The translations under genes and the position numbers were made by a program. The notes under the pieces were generated by a model. It was not told the origin of the DNA. It made no database searches and was given only the letters and a program-made list of their open reading frames with translations. Below are positions 47,712 through 61,500 of a stretch of DNA of 64,000 nucleotides, one piece after another (position 1 is the stretch's first letter; each line of letters opens with the position of its first letter). Source of the stretch: Theocolax elegans (lineage: Eukaryota > Arthropoda > Insecta > Hymenoptera > Cerocephalidae); NCBI GenBank assembly GCA_026168455.1, contig CM047426.1, positions 87,943,986-88,007,985 on the forward strand, written 5' to 3'.

Positions 47712-50700
47712 AGAGTGGTCATAAAATGGAACATTTTTTTTCAATTACTCTTATAATTAAAATTCATTGAGCTTGTATTTTTATATTGTATGCAATCCTA
47801 TAAAGTATCAAAATAAATTAACAAAGATGATTTAGACCGTAGGCAAATGTAATTTATGGTCATAAAACTTGAACGTACAGCTGCAGAAGCTATGACGAAG
47901 ATTTACGTTTTGAATTCTTTTTAAGTACAGTTATAACTATATATACATGTGTAATAAAAAAATATTCGTTGCATTTTAATTGATAAAAATTGACTATTTT
48001 AAATATTTGGCTTTCATATAATGATTTTTTTTATCGTAGGAGTGCAACAAAACTGCATTTATATAAGTAATAAATTGTTCTCAATTTCTAACACTCTTTT
48101 TAGACTGTAGAAGTATATGTATATGTATGCAAATATATGTAACTTATAAGAAATTAATTTTGTTTTACTTGTGAACGAAATTGTACACTAAAAGTATAGG
48201 TATACTAATAATGTCTAACTATGTCACTTTTTTCAACTTGTGTAACAATTTTCAAAGCAAATGAAATTCAATGTTATATTATGCAAGTGTGTTAAATACC
48301 TTTTTTCTAGTTTCTAAAATAATCTTTTTCAAATAGTAATAGTACGTTGTAACGCGTTACTTACTCTTATCATTATATAGGGCTTATATTACGAAGATAT
48401 AAATAAATAAAACGAATAAATAAATAGATAAATAAATAATAGTTTAACTGTTTAATAAAATACCATCAATTTTTCTATACCATGATTAATATAGTATTAC
48501 ATTAATATAATAATTCCAAGAATATAATTGATTTTTTTAAATATGTTTCTCAATTTTCTTCAATTTTCACCATAAATAGAACACGTGAACAAATGAAATA
48601 TCTTCGTAAAGAGAATTGAGATTACGCTCAATCTGTTATGATAGCATCAATATAATAATTTCGCCACTTTCAATATAACCTGCAGTGAGCGTTGAACTCA
48701 CTTGCAGTTGCAATCGACGTATATATATATAGGTATATGTATACAGAGAATCCACTGATGGCGTTTTCACAACTTTTGACGCGTGCGCACGTGAGTCCGT
48801 GACCAAGGCGCAGCTTCCGGTCTTAGAGCGAAATGCACGTCGATCCGATTTATCGATACGAAGCAGAGAACCGATATTGCGCTACTGGATTGCGCGTAAG
48901 GTGACAAGGAAAGTTGACAGGTTTCCTCGATCCTATAGGACGTGCAGTAATACGAAGGATTTTCCTGATTAATATACAAATATATATTTTTCCATAACTT
49001 TTTTACTTGTTGCAGATTAGTAAATATTTACATAAATATAAATTTTGCGGTATTTCAATTTAGTTACATCAAATACTTGCATAGGTGCGCGTTTGAGTGA
49101 AATTCCAGTCATGAAAATAATATTACTAATTTAAATGTTGTTTTTACATGATTGTTCAAATATAGATTAAAGACATTTATATATAGAAGCAATCCTTTTT
49201 TTGGTAAATAGAGCATCCAACCTGCAATCTGATAGACATGGTTACGTACAGTCGGACGATAACCACTTAAGGAAGCCTGGTGTCTCGTACTTGATACCTT
49301 TGATAGTTCTTACTAAAAATGTTAATTTTACACATCATAACAAAGTGATTGAGATTTCCCTACGATTTTATATACATTTTATACGTGCAAATTAGTAAAT
49401 ATTTTTTTAAACAAATGACAAATATACACGACTCAGTGGTATAGTCCACATTACAAGAATTTTTTTTATAATACGAAAGTATTTATTCTATTAATATTTA
49501 AGAATGACATGTGTCCGAAACTTAATTGATTAACTCGGCCTTTGAAATATTAAGACAAATGTTCAATTAATTTTGTAATTGTAATTACATCTTTACCTAT
49601 CGTATAAAAATGTAGAACACTCGTAATATATATCTAGACTGCTTTCACCATTTTCTTAATTACGCAATGTATTATTCGAAAATACATAATCACGTTCGAA
49701 AGGACCTTAAAATTATATAACTATAACAGTTATCAATATTGTCTTGTGTATATCAATGTATAACGATAGAGTACCGATCGAACTAGCACTTTAGACTCTT
49801 GCAATATACCCATGTAGCCATAGAAATAATTGTGTAAATGAGTGAGGTCATTCAACCTCGTAACTTTGAACAATGTTCTTTTATTTCGGTCGATTAAGCT
49901 ACTCGAATAGTATGTAACGTTAAATTAATATAATACGAACGAGTCGGTGAGAAGACAATTTCGTTTGTGTATATAAAGTTGCTCGAGTCAATTGGCACGG
50001 TGCTGTTATAACATCTATCCAGATCACGTAGTCACGATAAGAGGAACGATTGTCTAGTTCATATATGGGATATTTCAGAGGTAGAGAGATAGACCGATTC
50101 ACTACGATAGGATCGCGTGGGATTTATCTTGCGAGTACACCGCACTGACTGCTGTTCCTCTCTTGATACACTTGATGAAATGATTGAGGAAATTTATTTG
50201 ACTAAGTATAACTATTATATATATATATATATACATACGTGTACGATGTGTACACATACACGCACATTTAGTTAAACTGTGTAACGATCGAGAGTGCTAG
50301 CGATTTAGTTGTTTGGAATCCTCTCCGCTCGTGTGCATGGATATATAGGTATATATATATACGCTACAATTTGAAGATTAACTGCGAGGAAGCTATAAAA
50401 TACTCGTACAATATGCTTCTTGATGAAAAGTGATTTTAACTTTGGTAAATATATGTGTGTGGGTAGCTAATTTAATTTTTGCAACAATTTCATTTTTATC
50501 TTGTAGAATTGTAACAAACAAACATATTTATCTGATCATTCCTCGTTGTCACGTATCTGTAAAATAATCACGTTAAACAAAATCTATTTTTTTTGTCATC
50601 CAATTCTCGTTTAACAATAATATTTGCAGTTAATTATCAATATAACTCTATTTATTCGAGGGAAACAAATATTATCGCATATAGGTATATATAGCGATTC

Positions 50701-53700
50701 TCAATTTAGACAAAAGACTTGATGTAGATCGATCGAATGTATAATTCATTGATCCCTCAGCGAATGGAAAAACATTTCATTGTCCGCCCAGGCGTACCAG
50801 GTTGGAATAAACATAGCCGGTAGGAAAAATTTATCTCAAACAAACCGCATCTTAAGTTGTCACCGCGAACTATTAATCTTATCGATAAAATCAATGGTAT
50901 CAATTGCTCGTAAACGCCTTCGCGATCGAGCTCTTTAAAACGCCAACATTACACTAAAGCCCACTTATATTTATCAGCGGAACAAGTCCTTTTACTTTGA
51001 AGATGCTGAATACATTAAGCTGAAAGCACCGATGATACAAGAAAAATTCTCTCCGTATTGTTTCTAAACAATGATCGGTGGCTTGATAAAAATAATGTTT
51101 AATCACAATGTGAAATTAATTCAATGTGTAGAAAGTTTAACATATTATTTTTTCCATAACTAATCTATGTGATTGTGTATTCATGTAAAATTCGCAATAT
51201 TATTTATTTGAACAAGTTACTATAATTATTTCGAAGGTAAGTAATAATTTTTGTACAGTTTATGGAAAACAAAACTGATTTTATAAATAAAAAAAATCAT
51301 GCATGTACACTTTAAGTATGTCAGTCATGTGGTATTCAAAAGTAGTGCATCTCCATTTCAAATGTACTTCGTGATTTAGGAAAAGATGCAAATGCGTCCC
51401 TTTAAATATTTAAATTTCTATGAACGTCTAAAATTTCTATGCATTTTAATAACAAACTAAATTTCTTAAAAACAACTTTAAAATATAAATAATAACTTTC
51501 AATAACATTAATTATACGGATATTAAAAAAACGATAAAAACAAATTCAATTTCCATCACGCTTTTCTCAGAATTCAAATTACAAAGTACAAAAATTTATT
51601 AAATATATAGAACACTATAAAGCAAAAAGAAGAAACGAACGTAAAAACTTTTTCACCGAAAGTTGTAAGTATACCAGCCTCAGAATAATTTGTAAAATTG
51701 AAGTCGAACCCGTAATTTAAAAACTCAATTCACCAATGTAATCGTTCATTATTATACACAAAACGCTATTAAGTGAGTCTGTACCAATGATTTCCGAAAC
51801 TACGAAAATTACCGGAGACCCATAAATCGCGCTAAAAAATTTGACGCTTACACGCGATTTTCACACCTTCCCATCAAAGATATCCCGTAAAATAAAAAGT
51901 GCATTAAAACCCAATTGCAAAAGCATTAAAGTATTATAATTTCAACTATTTTGCGATAGATATACAAGTGTGTGCGTATGCGCATGAAAAACCCATAATT
52001 TGCCCGTTACGGGGGATTAGCATTAGACCAGGTCTACTTAGCTACCGCTTCTCTATTCTTACTATATAGGTGTACATATATATAGATATATATATGAAAC
52101 GTTAAGTATCGAGTATTACGCCTCGAGTAGAGATTACTATCTAGAGCGCATGCGCGTTGTGACAGTGAATTATTATATTGGCAACGGATATCGCCTCGAG
52201 ATCGTGTAGATCCAGAAGTGACTGACTTGAGTTTTCAGGCGGTTTTTCGTCGTTCTTCTGTTTCGGATTACGGTTGAGCAAGTTTAATAAGAAGTATGGA
52301 TTACCCTGTTTCTCTTATAGCTACGGAGATTATATAGAATAAGAACCGTTTAGGCATCGGTTAGAAAAGAGGTGTACATTTCGCTGAGTGAGTAATTTCA
52401 TTGGACGTTTTCTTTCTTTTGTCCGGACTATTATTTATGTAATAGATCGCTATATACTTCCGCGAGCTGCAACGTAAGGAATTTATATATTTTTCAACAA
52501 AATATTTATTTACAAAACGTTATAAAGAAACATTATAAATGAATCTATATATTTTACGCATTGATTACACGTAACAATAAATTACTATCGTGATAAATTT
52601 TCGTAAAACTATACGATAATTACAACGGTTATTTTCTTTGGTACATTTATTTCATTTTTATCGACTTTCTATTTCTTGTATTAGCCTGCACTCGTACTAC
52701 TATTTACAATTATTTTTTTTTATAAAATATGCCTCTTACATCTTGTCAGAATTATTTATAAACAAGTGATTTATCGAAAAATGCCTCGTAACTTATCCTT
52801 TTACAATGAATTTATATTATAATTGCCTTACCGTGATTTCAGGTGAACGTGAAAATAAATAAATTAAAATATCAGTCAAATGTTAATATATATCCCTTTA
52901 TATCATCTTTAATATGAAAAATTCACATATAAATAAAGCATCACCAGTACATTTTGTTATTTCAAAACGAAAATGATTATTTTACAATTATGAAATTACA
53001 CGTGCAATTTCAAAGTATTATACACAATTGAAAAGAAAAAATAATAAGTCTAATTGAAAGTACATAACGAAACGTATATATATTGTACGTTTTAAAAGCA
53101 TATAATAAAAAACTAATAGTGATTGACGAGTTAAGAAATTCGATGGAGAATAACGGCGTAAAGGAATAATAATTGCTTCCAACGAATCGGACAAAAGACA
53201 TCTCGAGATTCACCCTAATAATCGCGATGCTCACGACACACATCCACGGGAAAGAAGCTTATAGTTAGAAAGTTTCACGCTTTCCATGCTCGAAACCCGC
53301 TCATTCGGCACAAAAGCATCGTGCATCTCGGTTAGCACGATCCTTTGAGACGAAGCTCACACTCCCAACCTACGTAACACGGTGGGCCGTGTATGTACCA
53401 TTACCCCCTTTCGCGTGGGTAGAAAATCGCGACTGGTGAATTATGTCCTCGCGCCACGAAAATCAGGAAACCATGTGGCAAGCGTACGTATGGTATATAT
53501 ATATGCATCTAAGCTAATGTTGGGAACATCATTTTTTAATTTCTCAGCCGCGTCTCGAGACATAAATAACCCCATAGCAAATCTTGAAGACGTTGAGAAA
53601 AGGTCGTTATCATATGGTTAAAGTTATAGGTATATATGTGTATACCTTAAAGTCGCATCATCACCACCACGTGGAAACTTGGAGAGGAAGTTCGTAGAAG

Positions 53701-54800
53701 TGATAAAATATTACTAAATGTCGAGGTGTTCGTTCCTTCAGTTTTGATGAGTGGAAATGATGGGTGTGTGTGTGTATGTGACGGAACTTCGAACCCAAGA
53801 TGTATAGTTCAACGTTATAAAGGTCACAGCTGTTCAATTAGACCTCTCAACAATGGGGAATTACGTTAAATTAAACGCTTAACAATATAAAAGGTGTATA
53901 GCACAATATAAGTTTATGAAAAATTATTTTGCATAATAATGCGTTTCAAGTTGTAAATTATTGGTATACCATGAAAAACTAATTAACATGTGATAAGACG
54001 CGAAGCATGCGGTAAGTATAGATGAAGGAACTCGTTGACAATACCTTTCGAGACAGATATATACGTGAATATATATTTTTGCAGGTGCAACGGAGACAAG
54101 CTTGACTAAACTTCTGTGCCGTGTGTAACCGTAACGAATGAACAAGTTTCATCATATTCAGAGATACCGCTTCGTACACTATTTCAATTTAAAATTCTAT
54201 TGTTTATTTATTTTTCCTTATTTTCTGTAGGAAATCAATCATTAATATAAAACTATTTTATTGCTCATATACTGTATATAGTTATAAGAATACAACTCGC
54301 CAACACACACTTGATCACTTAAAGAAAAAGAAGACTCTTTTATACAGTCATCATTAGGGTTCTAATTTATAATTTCAAAAATAAATTATTTTACGACAAT
54401 GAAAACACCATCAAAAAAATGCGAAAAATCAAACTAGCCAATTAATTAAAAACTTGATAAAATAAAGAACCCTATAATTGCAAGATTTTGTACATTCGCA
54501 GACATAAATATAATATTACACAAAACTTGATATTTTTGCATTAAAAATATTTGTATTATAATTATATATTAATAGTTGTATTTATAACGGTGTTTACTGT
54601 CTTGTATTTATTATTGTAACGCGAACCGTTTATGTTTTGATCAATTTTACTTCGCTTTCATTTTGTTCTCTTTCGTTAAAAGTACATACAGTTGTTTCTT
54701 TCTAATTACCGTTTTTATTTCTGACGATTGTATTATCTTGATTTGTTCCATTTCTTTTGGTTTTCATCGTTGTAAAATTATTTGATTTGTAATATAAAAT
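47115..54800. other. Gene-poor AT-rich region
   Basis: No confident gene. At about 47879-47906 the minus strand resembles the first bases of the secreted-peptide exon 1 (22 of 28 matches around atgacgaagatt), with ATG changed to ATA. GC-richer patches occur at about 48770-48960 and 53220-53480. (TA)n runs lie at 47390-47410, 47680-47704 and 50216-50233. Confidence 0.4.
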
Positions 54801-54807
54801 TAGAGTC

Positions 54808-54870
54808 CTGATGATGACCGTATGAAAGAGGGAACGATCGAAATGTCGGCATTTATTTAACAATAAATGT
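54808..54870 (+). other. Hammerhead-like motif, possible retroelement 3' end
   Basis: CTGATGA (54808-54814) is followed by a possible stem (GACCGT at 54816-54821 with ACGATC at 54834-54839, one mismatch), then CGAAA and TGTCGGC. This is the arrangement of the hammerhead core, which also occurs at the ends of several retroelement families, including Penelope-like ones. A perfect 8-bp hairpin (catttatt/aataaatg) comes next. Stems I and III cannot be drawn convincingly, so activity is doubtful. No coding remnant is visible nearby. Confidence 0.3.
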
Positions 54871-55385
54871 TTTTCAAATAAGAATTTTAGCATTAGAAGT
54901 AACATTAGAAAAAATAATTCAAAATTTCAATGAAAATAAATACTTTTGCTCTAAATAATCGAGTTTGTATTATAGTTTTATTTTTATAAAAATCTACAAC
55001 TTACACACATGTATATACTTGCTATTATAATAACTCGAGTAATTAACAGTTTTTTTAATTAATTGAAACGTTATACTATTTGTCAAATTATTATATGAAT
55101 ATGTAACACAATCAATACCATATATACATACTTGCAATATTTTTGTTAGATATGCAAAGTCAATGAACACCTTCTTGACCATTTTGTGCGGTTAGAAGCC
55201 ATATATTATTACATGCTACGTGAAATCTTATACGATCTTGTGTGAAACATTGTTTCGTGCTATTACCCTATACTAAAGTTATGCCATTCCTAATAAGTGT
55301 AGATAGAATGTTTCAAGAAAACAACAAATTAAAGGAAAATTTAATCATTTATCACAACTATACGATGTTATCCATTTTCAATTTG

Positions 55386-55434
55386 ATAATTATTATTATA
55401 CATACGAGAAATTCTCGTATGTAATAATAATTAT
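55386..55434. repeat. Near-perfect palindrome
   Basis: Left arm ending acatacgaga and right arm starting tctcgtatgt pair over 22 bp around a three-base loop, with only a TA missing from one arm. It could be a relict MITE core or a hairpin in RNA. Confidence 0.75.
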
Positions 55435-55454
55435 TTCAAGATATCATAATATAT

Positions 55455-55519
55455 ATACTAAATTATACATAATATACTAAATTATACATAATATACTAAA
55501 TATACTTAATATACTAAAC
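55455..55519. repeat. Short tandem repeat, 18-19 bp unit
   Basis: About three and a half copies of atactaaattatacataat. Confidence 0.85.
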
Positions 55520-58500
55520 AATATTTTTGTTTCTCAACTATATAGCTATACGTTTTGAAAAAGGGAGTAATTGGATCCGAAACAAATAAAAATAATAAAA
55601 AACAAGGAACCGAACATCTCGTATGATGTATTTATAGTTACGTGACTCGTTACGTGTAACTTTTATGACAAGTTACGGGATAATAATCGAGGTGAATTTC
55701 CCGTATCCTTCCTTAAGCTGCTTCACTGGACAACCTATGATTCTATGCATTCATTACACAAGGTACGAATCATTAATCCTATATAGATAATTGGCTAATC
55801 GGCTGCTGCGACTCGTACAATTGCTACATTTGTATCGTTAGCGAAATGGATATATGAAAATAATCTCGTATTTCATGAACTACGCTGTTTCGCGTAGGTT
55901 GAACACGTTTGATTCTTTCAGCATAATAACTTTTAGTAATGCATTTCATTATTTTTTTCAAGACAATGTTTTAGAACTGAATTGTTATCGTGGATAAATC
56001 CTCAATTGCAAAATCATAGTTGTTTTGTCCACTGGTATTTAGAAGCGGAAATATGGTTTGATTTAATTTTATACTTTCAATTTTGTTAATAAGATGTAAA
56101 TTTTATTATCAATGATTAGAAAATATATTTTTATATTTTTTCCTTTTTATTCACATTAAATGTATTATCTATCAAAATATTCTGAAATGAGAAATGAGCA
56201 CTATAATGTCAAAAACACATAAATTGAAACACATCATATTTTTTTTAATTTTAGATCTTTTTCATATAATACTTACTCTGCTTAGATCAATATAAAGTTA
56301 AAGATATTAAAAAAATTTATCTTTGTTTTAATAGTTCACTTAAAATCTTGCTTCACAATTCAAATCATAAGCTGATAAGTTTATTAATTAGATTAACTAA
56401 TGTAGACAATGTATGACATTATAATTTGGAAATTTCATTAGCAAAAAGAATTACAATTAACAAATGTACTCAATGTTATTTATATGATAAAGATCTCAAT
56501 CATTATTTATGTCAATGCTTTGTAAACGACCACTTAAGGACGCTATATTTAGGTAAATTGCATTAAATAAATGTATTTCTACCTTTGAACATCGACAATT
56601 TACTGTAGAAATCAAATTTGTAAATACGTACGTTTCTTTATATAAGAATCCACTGCAATAATAACCAAACTGGAGTGAGATCTCGCGAAAAAATTCGAGA
56701 TATGACGGATTATTTGATTGGAAAAATGAATAGTCATATGTTATTCAAAAAGGTTCAAGATTCGAAAAAAGTGCAGAACACTATGCGCACGAGTTTAACT
56801 AGTAGTAATTAATTTTTTAGGTATTTGCAATCTATATAAGATATATATATATTTTTATTTTGTAATCAATATAAAATGTAACATTTGGTTATTGACTGAA
56901 TAAAGTTTTGTGCAGAAATTAGGCTTTGTAGATTCTTGAAATGTACTATAAAAAAAAAGAATATTCTAAAAATCCATCAATTCTCAAGATTTTAGTAATC
57001 AATTTGATCGATGAAAAAAAGTTTAGATTATTCTGTAATGAGTGCATTACTAGATAAATTAAATGCCATCGTAATAAGAAAAACATACAAACACATCCAA
57101 AGTGCGAACAAACTGTCAACTAATTGTAAATGCAAGAGAAACGTGCTAAGTTCATTTTGCATAGCGTATAACCTAATGCCACGTTAACCATCGGTTTCTA
57201 GGCTCATTAGCTTTAGAATTTTCAATTTACGTGACACACATCCGCAACGCCGAACAATTATCCACATGACAAACTAAAAAAAAAAGGTACGGTAAGGAGA
57301 ATCTATATACGAGAAAGCGTCGAGAAATAAGCGTGGACAGCAACAAATCTTCGACAGTGCCATGTTAATAACCACGAGGAGTGCTCATTATGTATGTGAG
57401 AGTAGGTCCATCGCCATGGGACAACCAGACGACATGGAGTAATCCATCATTCGCTCACGGTAGGCGATATATAAGCGATACAAATTCTCGTGACGGAACG
57501 AGAGAAAATCCATATAATTGTTCAACTATTGTTCAGTTCGTTAGGCTATCTATTCTTCTTCCTTCTTCATGAATTTTAGCGGGACTGCTTAGTTTGCATA
57601 GACGCGCTTTTCCATCCTGCTATTTTCTTCGGGTGTTCCACGTATATATAGATATATACATTTATTTTTCGTTCTTCCGTGTCTCTGTTTTTATCTTTGT
57701 TTTCTTGCGCGCTCAAGAATGACAACGAGCTGCATCTTCGTTATACCGTGGAGAGCTGTTATCTTTTCTTGCACTCGAATATCTGCATTATTCATATATA
57801 CAAGATTTTATGCCAGAGGTTTAAATGTTTTTTAGTTGTTTAAAAACTCTGTTGTTCTAAACGTTCGTGTCATTGTACCTGTTATTATACGAAGATAAAT
57901 ACTATGCTTGATTAGTACTTATTTTTCATGTACAATTTTTTATTCATTGGCAACTAACTTCTAGAGTATAAAAATTAACGAAAAATTAGAAACTTCAACG
58001 TTTCTCTTTTCGAAAATTTACAACATTTGAAGTTTCTACTTTACAAAATTACAAATTACATATGACGAGATTTTATATTTTCGCAAAGTAAAAACATCGA
58101 GCCCATAATATTTTTCAAAAAGAGAAATTTCCTAATTTCTACTTTTCAAATATCGGAACAAAATTTTATATTTAAATGGAAAAGAAACTTTGAACTTGAC
58201 GGTAAAGCAAACTAAAATAATCCTAAAGAGTAAAAAATTCAAATGTTTCTTGTACTTTTTTCGTTAATGCTATTATATTTTAAAAGTTTAAACGTACTAT
58301 CAAGTTATTGAAAAGTAATACTCAAATTTGAGACAAATATTGTATTAACATGAATTATATTTAAAGTTAAACGTGAAAACCCGTTGCTCTTATGACTTCG
58401 TTTACCGATTATTTAGATACACGCAATTTTTCGACTCGACTTACGCAATATAAATATAATTTAATTAATTTCTTATTAAGCAATCGTGATAGTTAATGTA

Positions 58501-61500
58501 AGCAATTCAATAACGTTATACGCTGCTAATTAAATTATTCCATCGAGTTTAATCTATTTTTATAACAACTCGCTAATTAATAATTATTATCACAAAATGT
58601 ATTAAATTTTATTATAATCCACGTTAGTCGCAGGATTCTCTTTAATTTATGTAAAATAAAAATATTTCTTTGTATCTTAATTTTTACAATTACATCTAAC
58701 GAATCATATTTAATGCTTTTATGAATGGCCTGGTCGAACAAGACAACTTCCTGAGAGTCGTCGCGTGATAAGATATAACAGATCTTGCACCCGACCTCAG
58801 ATTGAAAATAAATGCAGACGGTAAATATGATTTTTTTTCACCGACACAGTTACGATAACGGAATCAATCCGAAAAAAATTACGTTTAACTCATCTTTTCA
58901 TATGTGTATATCGGGAGCCTATATATATATATATATCAACAGAAGCACTTACGCGATAAGAATCCCGTGTAGAGAATTGATAAACCACTAGTAATTACGA
59001 CCGCGATGATATTTGTTAGGAAAAGATTAATGCGATATCCGCTAATTCAAGAGTTTTTCTTTAATCGACGTCAACAACGACGTTTTTCGCAATGATATTA
59101 CGTTATGATCGATAAATCTTATAAGTATTACGAATGACAATTCATTGCGCAAAATAAATGTGATTGACGTTTACGATGTCGATATTTCATTCATAATGTG
59201 AATTCTCATAACGTTTCCTCCGCCGTTGACAATGAGTTTGAATTTCCGTTCGAAATACATGATTTTACTATATTTTACAGTTTCATTGCCTAATTAATTT
59301 TGTTATATTTAATAAGCTAAAGTTAACAGAATACGTGTAATAAACTTTTATTTTTAAATAAATTTCTAGTAACTTACCGGGTACTTAAAAATGATTTATT
59401 TGAAATGTACATTTACGTACATTTGTTAGTTAAGAAGATGTATTACCTATCTTTGCATATATAGAATAAATTTTCGCTTCTTAACTAATCGTACAGTAAC
59501 GATAATAACGTTGATCGATTAGAATTATGAAATTAATATACACAAATCGAGAATTGTAGGTTTAGTATCCGTCGAAACATAAAACTTTCGAGATTAGAAA
59601 TCTCGTGTGTTTGAAACGTGTAAAACAGCTTTTTAACGTTTTAAAATCATTGAAAAGTTTCGTTAAATAATTGTCCTAAAATCATAAATCTATTATTAAC
59701 TAGACAAGACGCGTAAGCTTATTAGCTACCACAATTTGCAAACCAATTTCAAAATGTATCGCCTAGCATATGCATATATATATATAAGAAACTCGAACGG
59801 CGCAGCTTACTCGTTACTCATAAATATTGTTCAAACAAGCGCCACCCTTTTCACTTTCGCAACGAGCATCGGTCATCGATATAAACTATAAGGGAGTTGT
59901 CTCTTGTGTTAGCCAACATTAGCGCGATTCAATAGAAACGAGAAACGCGTAATATGCTAAGCGAAATTGGTGACAATACCAAGTCATCTCGAAGGAATAA
60001 TGTATACAGGACACGTGTTACGAAGTTGTGCTAGTATAGAGAAACAATATAAATCATTTCTTCAACAGTTTAGAAACTAACGCGATCGGAAGTAAAAATT
60101 TTAAATATATATATAGCAATAGATATTTTTAATTGGAATTTTCAATTAAATGTGGGTTTTTCTTTTATTCACTCGACACAGTAATTATTATATACGACTA
60201 TTTCATTACATTTACTACGAGGCATTTGTATTTATTTGTACGAGATTTGTTTATGGATTCTTCGGACTAATAAACAATCCATAAAGTATTTTTCTTCTTG
60301 TTTAACGATTTATCATCAGCCGCTACCTTGAAATTCTTATTTTCTTTTTGTGAGAAAGGTGCGGCACTTAGCGTTTGACGCCAGGTGGATGAGAGAAGTC
60401 ATGAATGAATATAGAGAACCGACTGGTTTGAATGGAGTACGCTCGTCTTCTCGTCATTAACCGTTTCTTCGATGTTCTCTTCTTCGAGTCTTTGAAGTTT
60501 CTAGTTCATTTCTATTAGCCTTAATGAAGTTATGAGTGGCTGCGTGCTAAAGTTACGAGGCGTGGTCTTAATGGTGAGTTGACCTCAAATAATAACAATA
60601 TTGTTTAAAATTGCATTTTAAAGTGACAATGATAGAAATAACGTTGAAGTTACGTATGTAATCACAGTTCCTCGTATGGTATCAATCATAATATCCTGAG
60701 AGTTCGTTTCTCGTTACGAGTGATTTCAGCCAATGTATCGTTAATGAGGAGGCTCGAGTTCGTAAATCAGTGAAGAGGGAGAAAGAGAGAGAGAGGAGAG
60801 CCAAAGAGGGAGGATTTCACCTCTCGCGAAAAGTCGCGTGAGCCGGTTACTTCGTGGCCTCGGTGTGATTTAGCGCGGACGTTAATGTCCCGCTCGATTG
60901 TGGGGCGCATCGCGGACTCGTGCACGAGCTGCTGACGCGCCCGTCGTCGATTTTCAGCGCAAAGGCCGTTTTGCGGCTCGAACGCTAGCTTGTTTCGGCC
61001 TAAAAATGACAAACGAGCTTTTGAAAGCCCTTTATTATTTCTATTACCGGGGATGGGTTACGGGCGCAGTAAAACGTAGACACGCGGTAATGAAATTCCC
61101 GAGGTGATTCCAAAATTGATAATTGAATATTTATCTTTTTTTTCTTCTCTTATATGTGTACCATCATTACTTGATGATCTATCCCACGATTTTTACGACT
61201 TCCCGATGAATAATAGATTTTTTATTTCGGACGTTTATTGCAACGTTATCGAGTTTTTATAATTGAAATTTAAAATTAAATATACTTTTTATTACTTGAA
61301 ACGTTTGAATTAGCAAACATTTGATTCAACCCTTTAAAATAAGTATATAAACTATAATTTACGCATTTAAGATATCATTGTTAAATTAAGAAAACTATTT
61401 TTTGTTAATGTATTAACTAAATAATCCCCAAACGTTTAGATAAAACATTCTTCAAGTACCACTTAAACTTGATTAATTCAATCAAACTCAAATAAATAAC

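Noticed and set aside
51690..51720. Possible tRNA B box on the minus strand (gggttcgactt)
   Set aside because: The flanking bases do not pair as a T-stem and no A box lies at the right distance.
53780..53800. ttcgaaccc resembling a reverse tRNA T-loop
   Set aside because: The T-stem cannot form and nothing else fits a tRNA.
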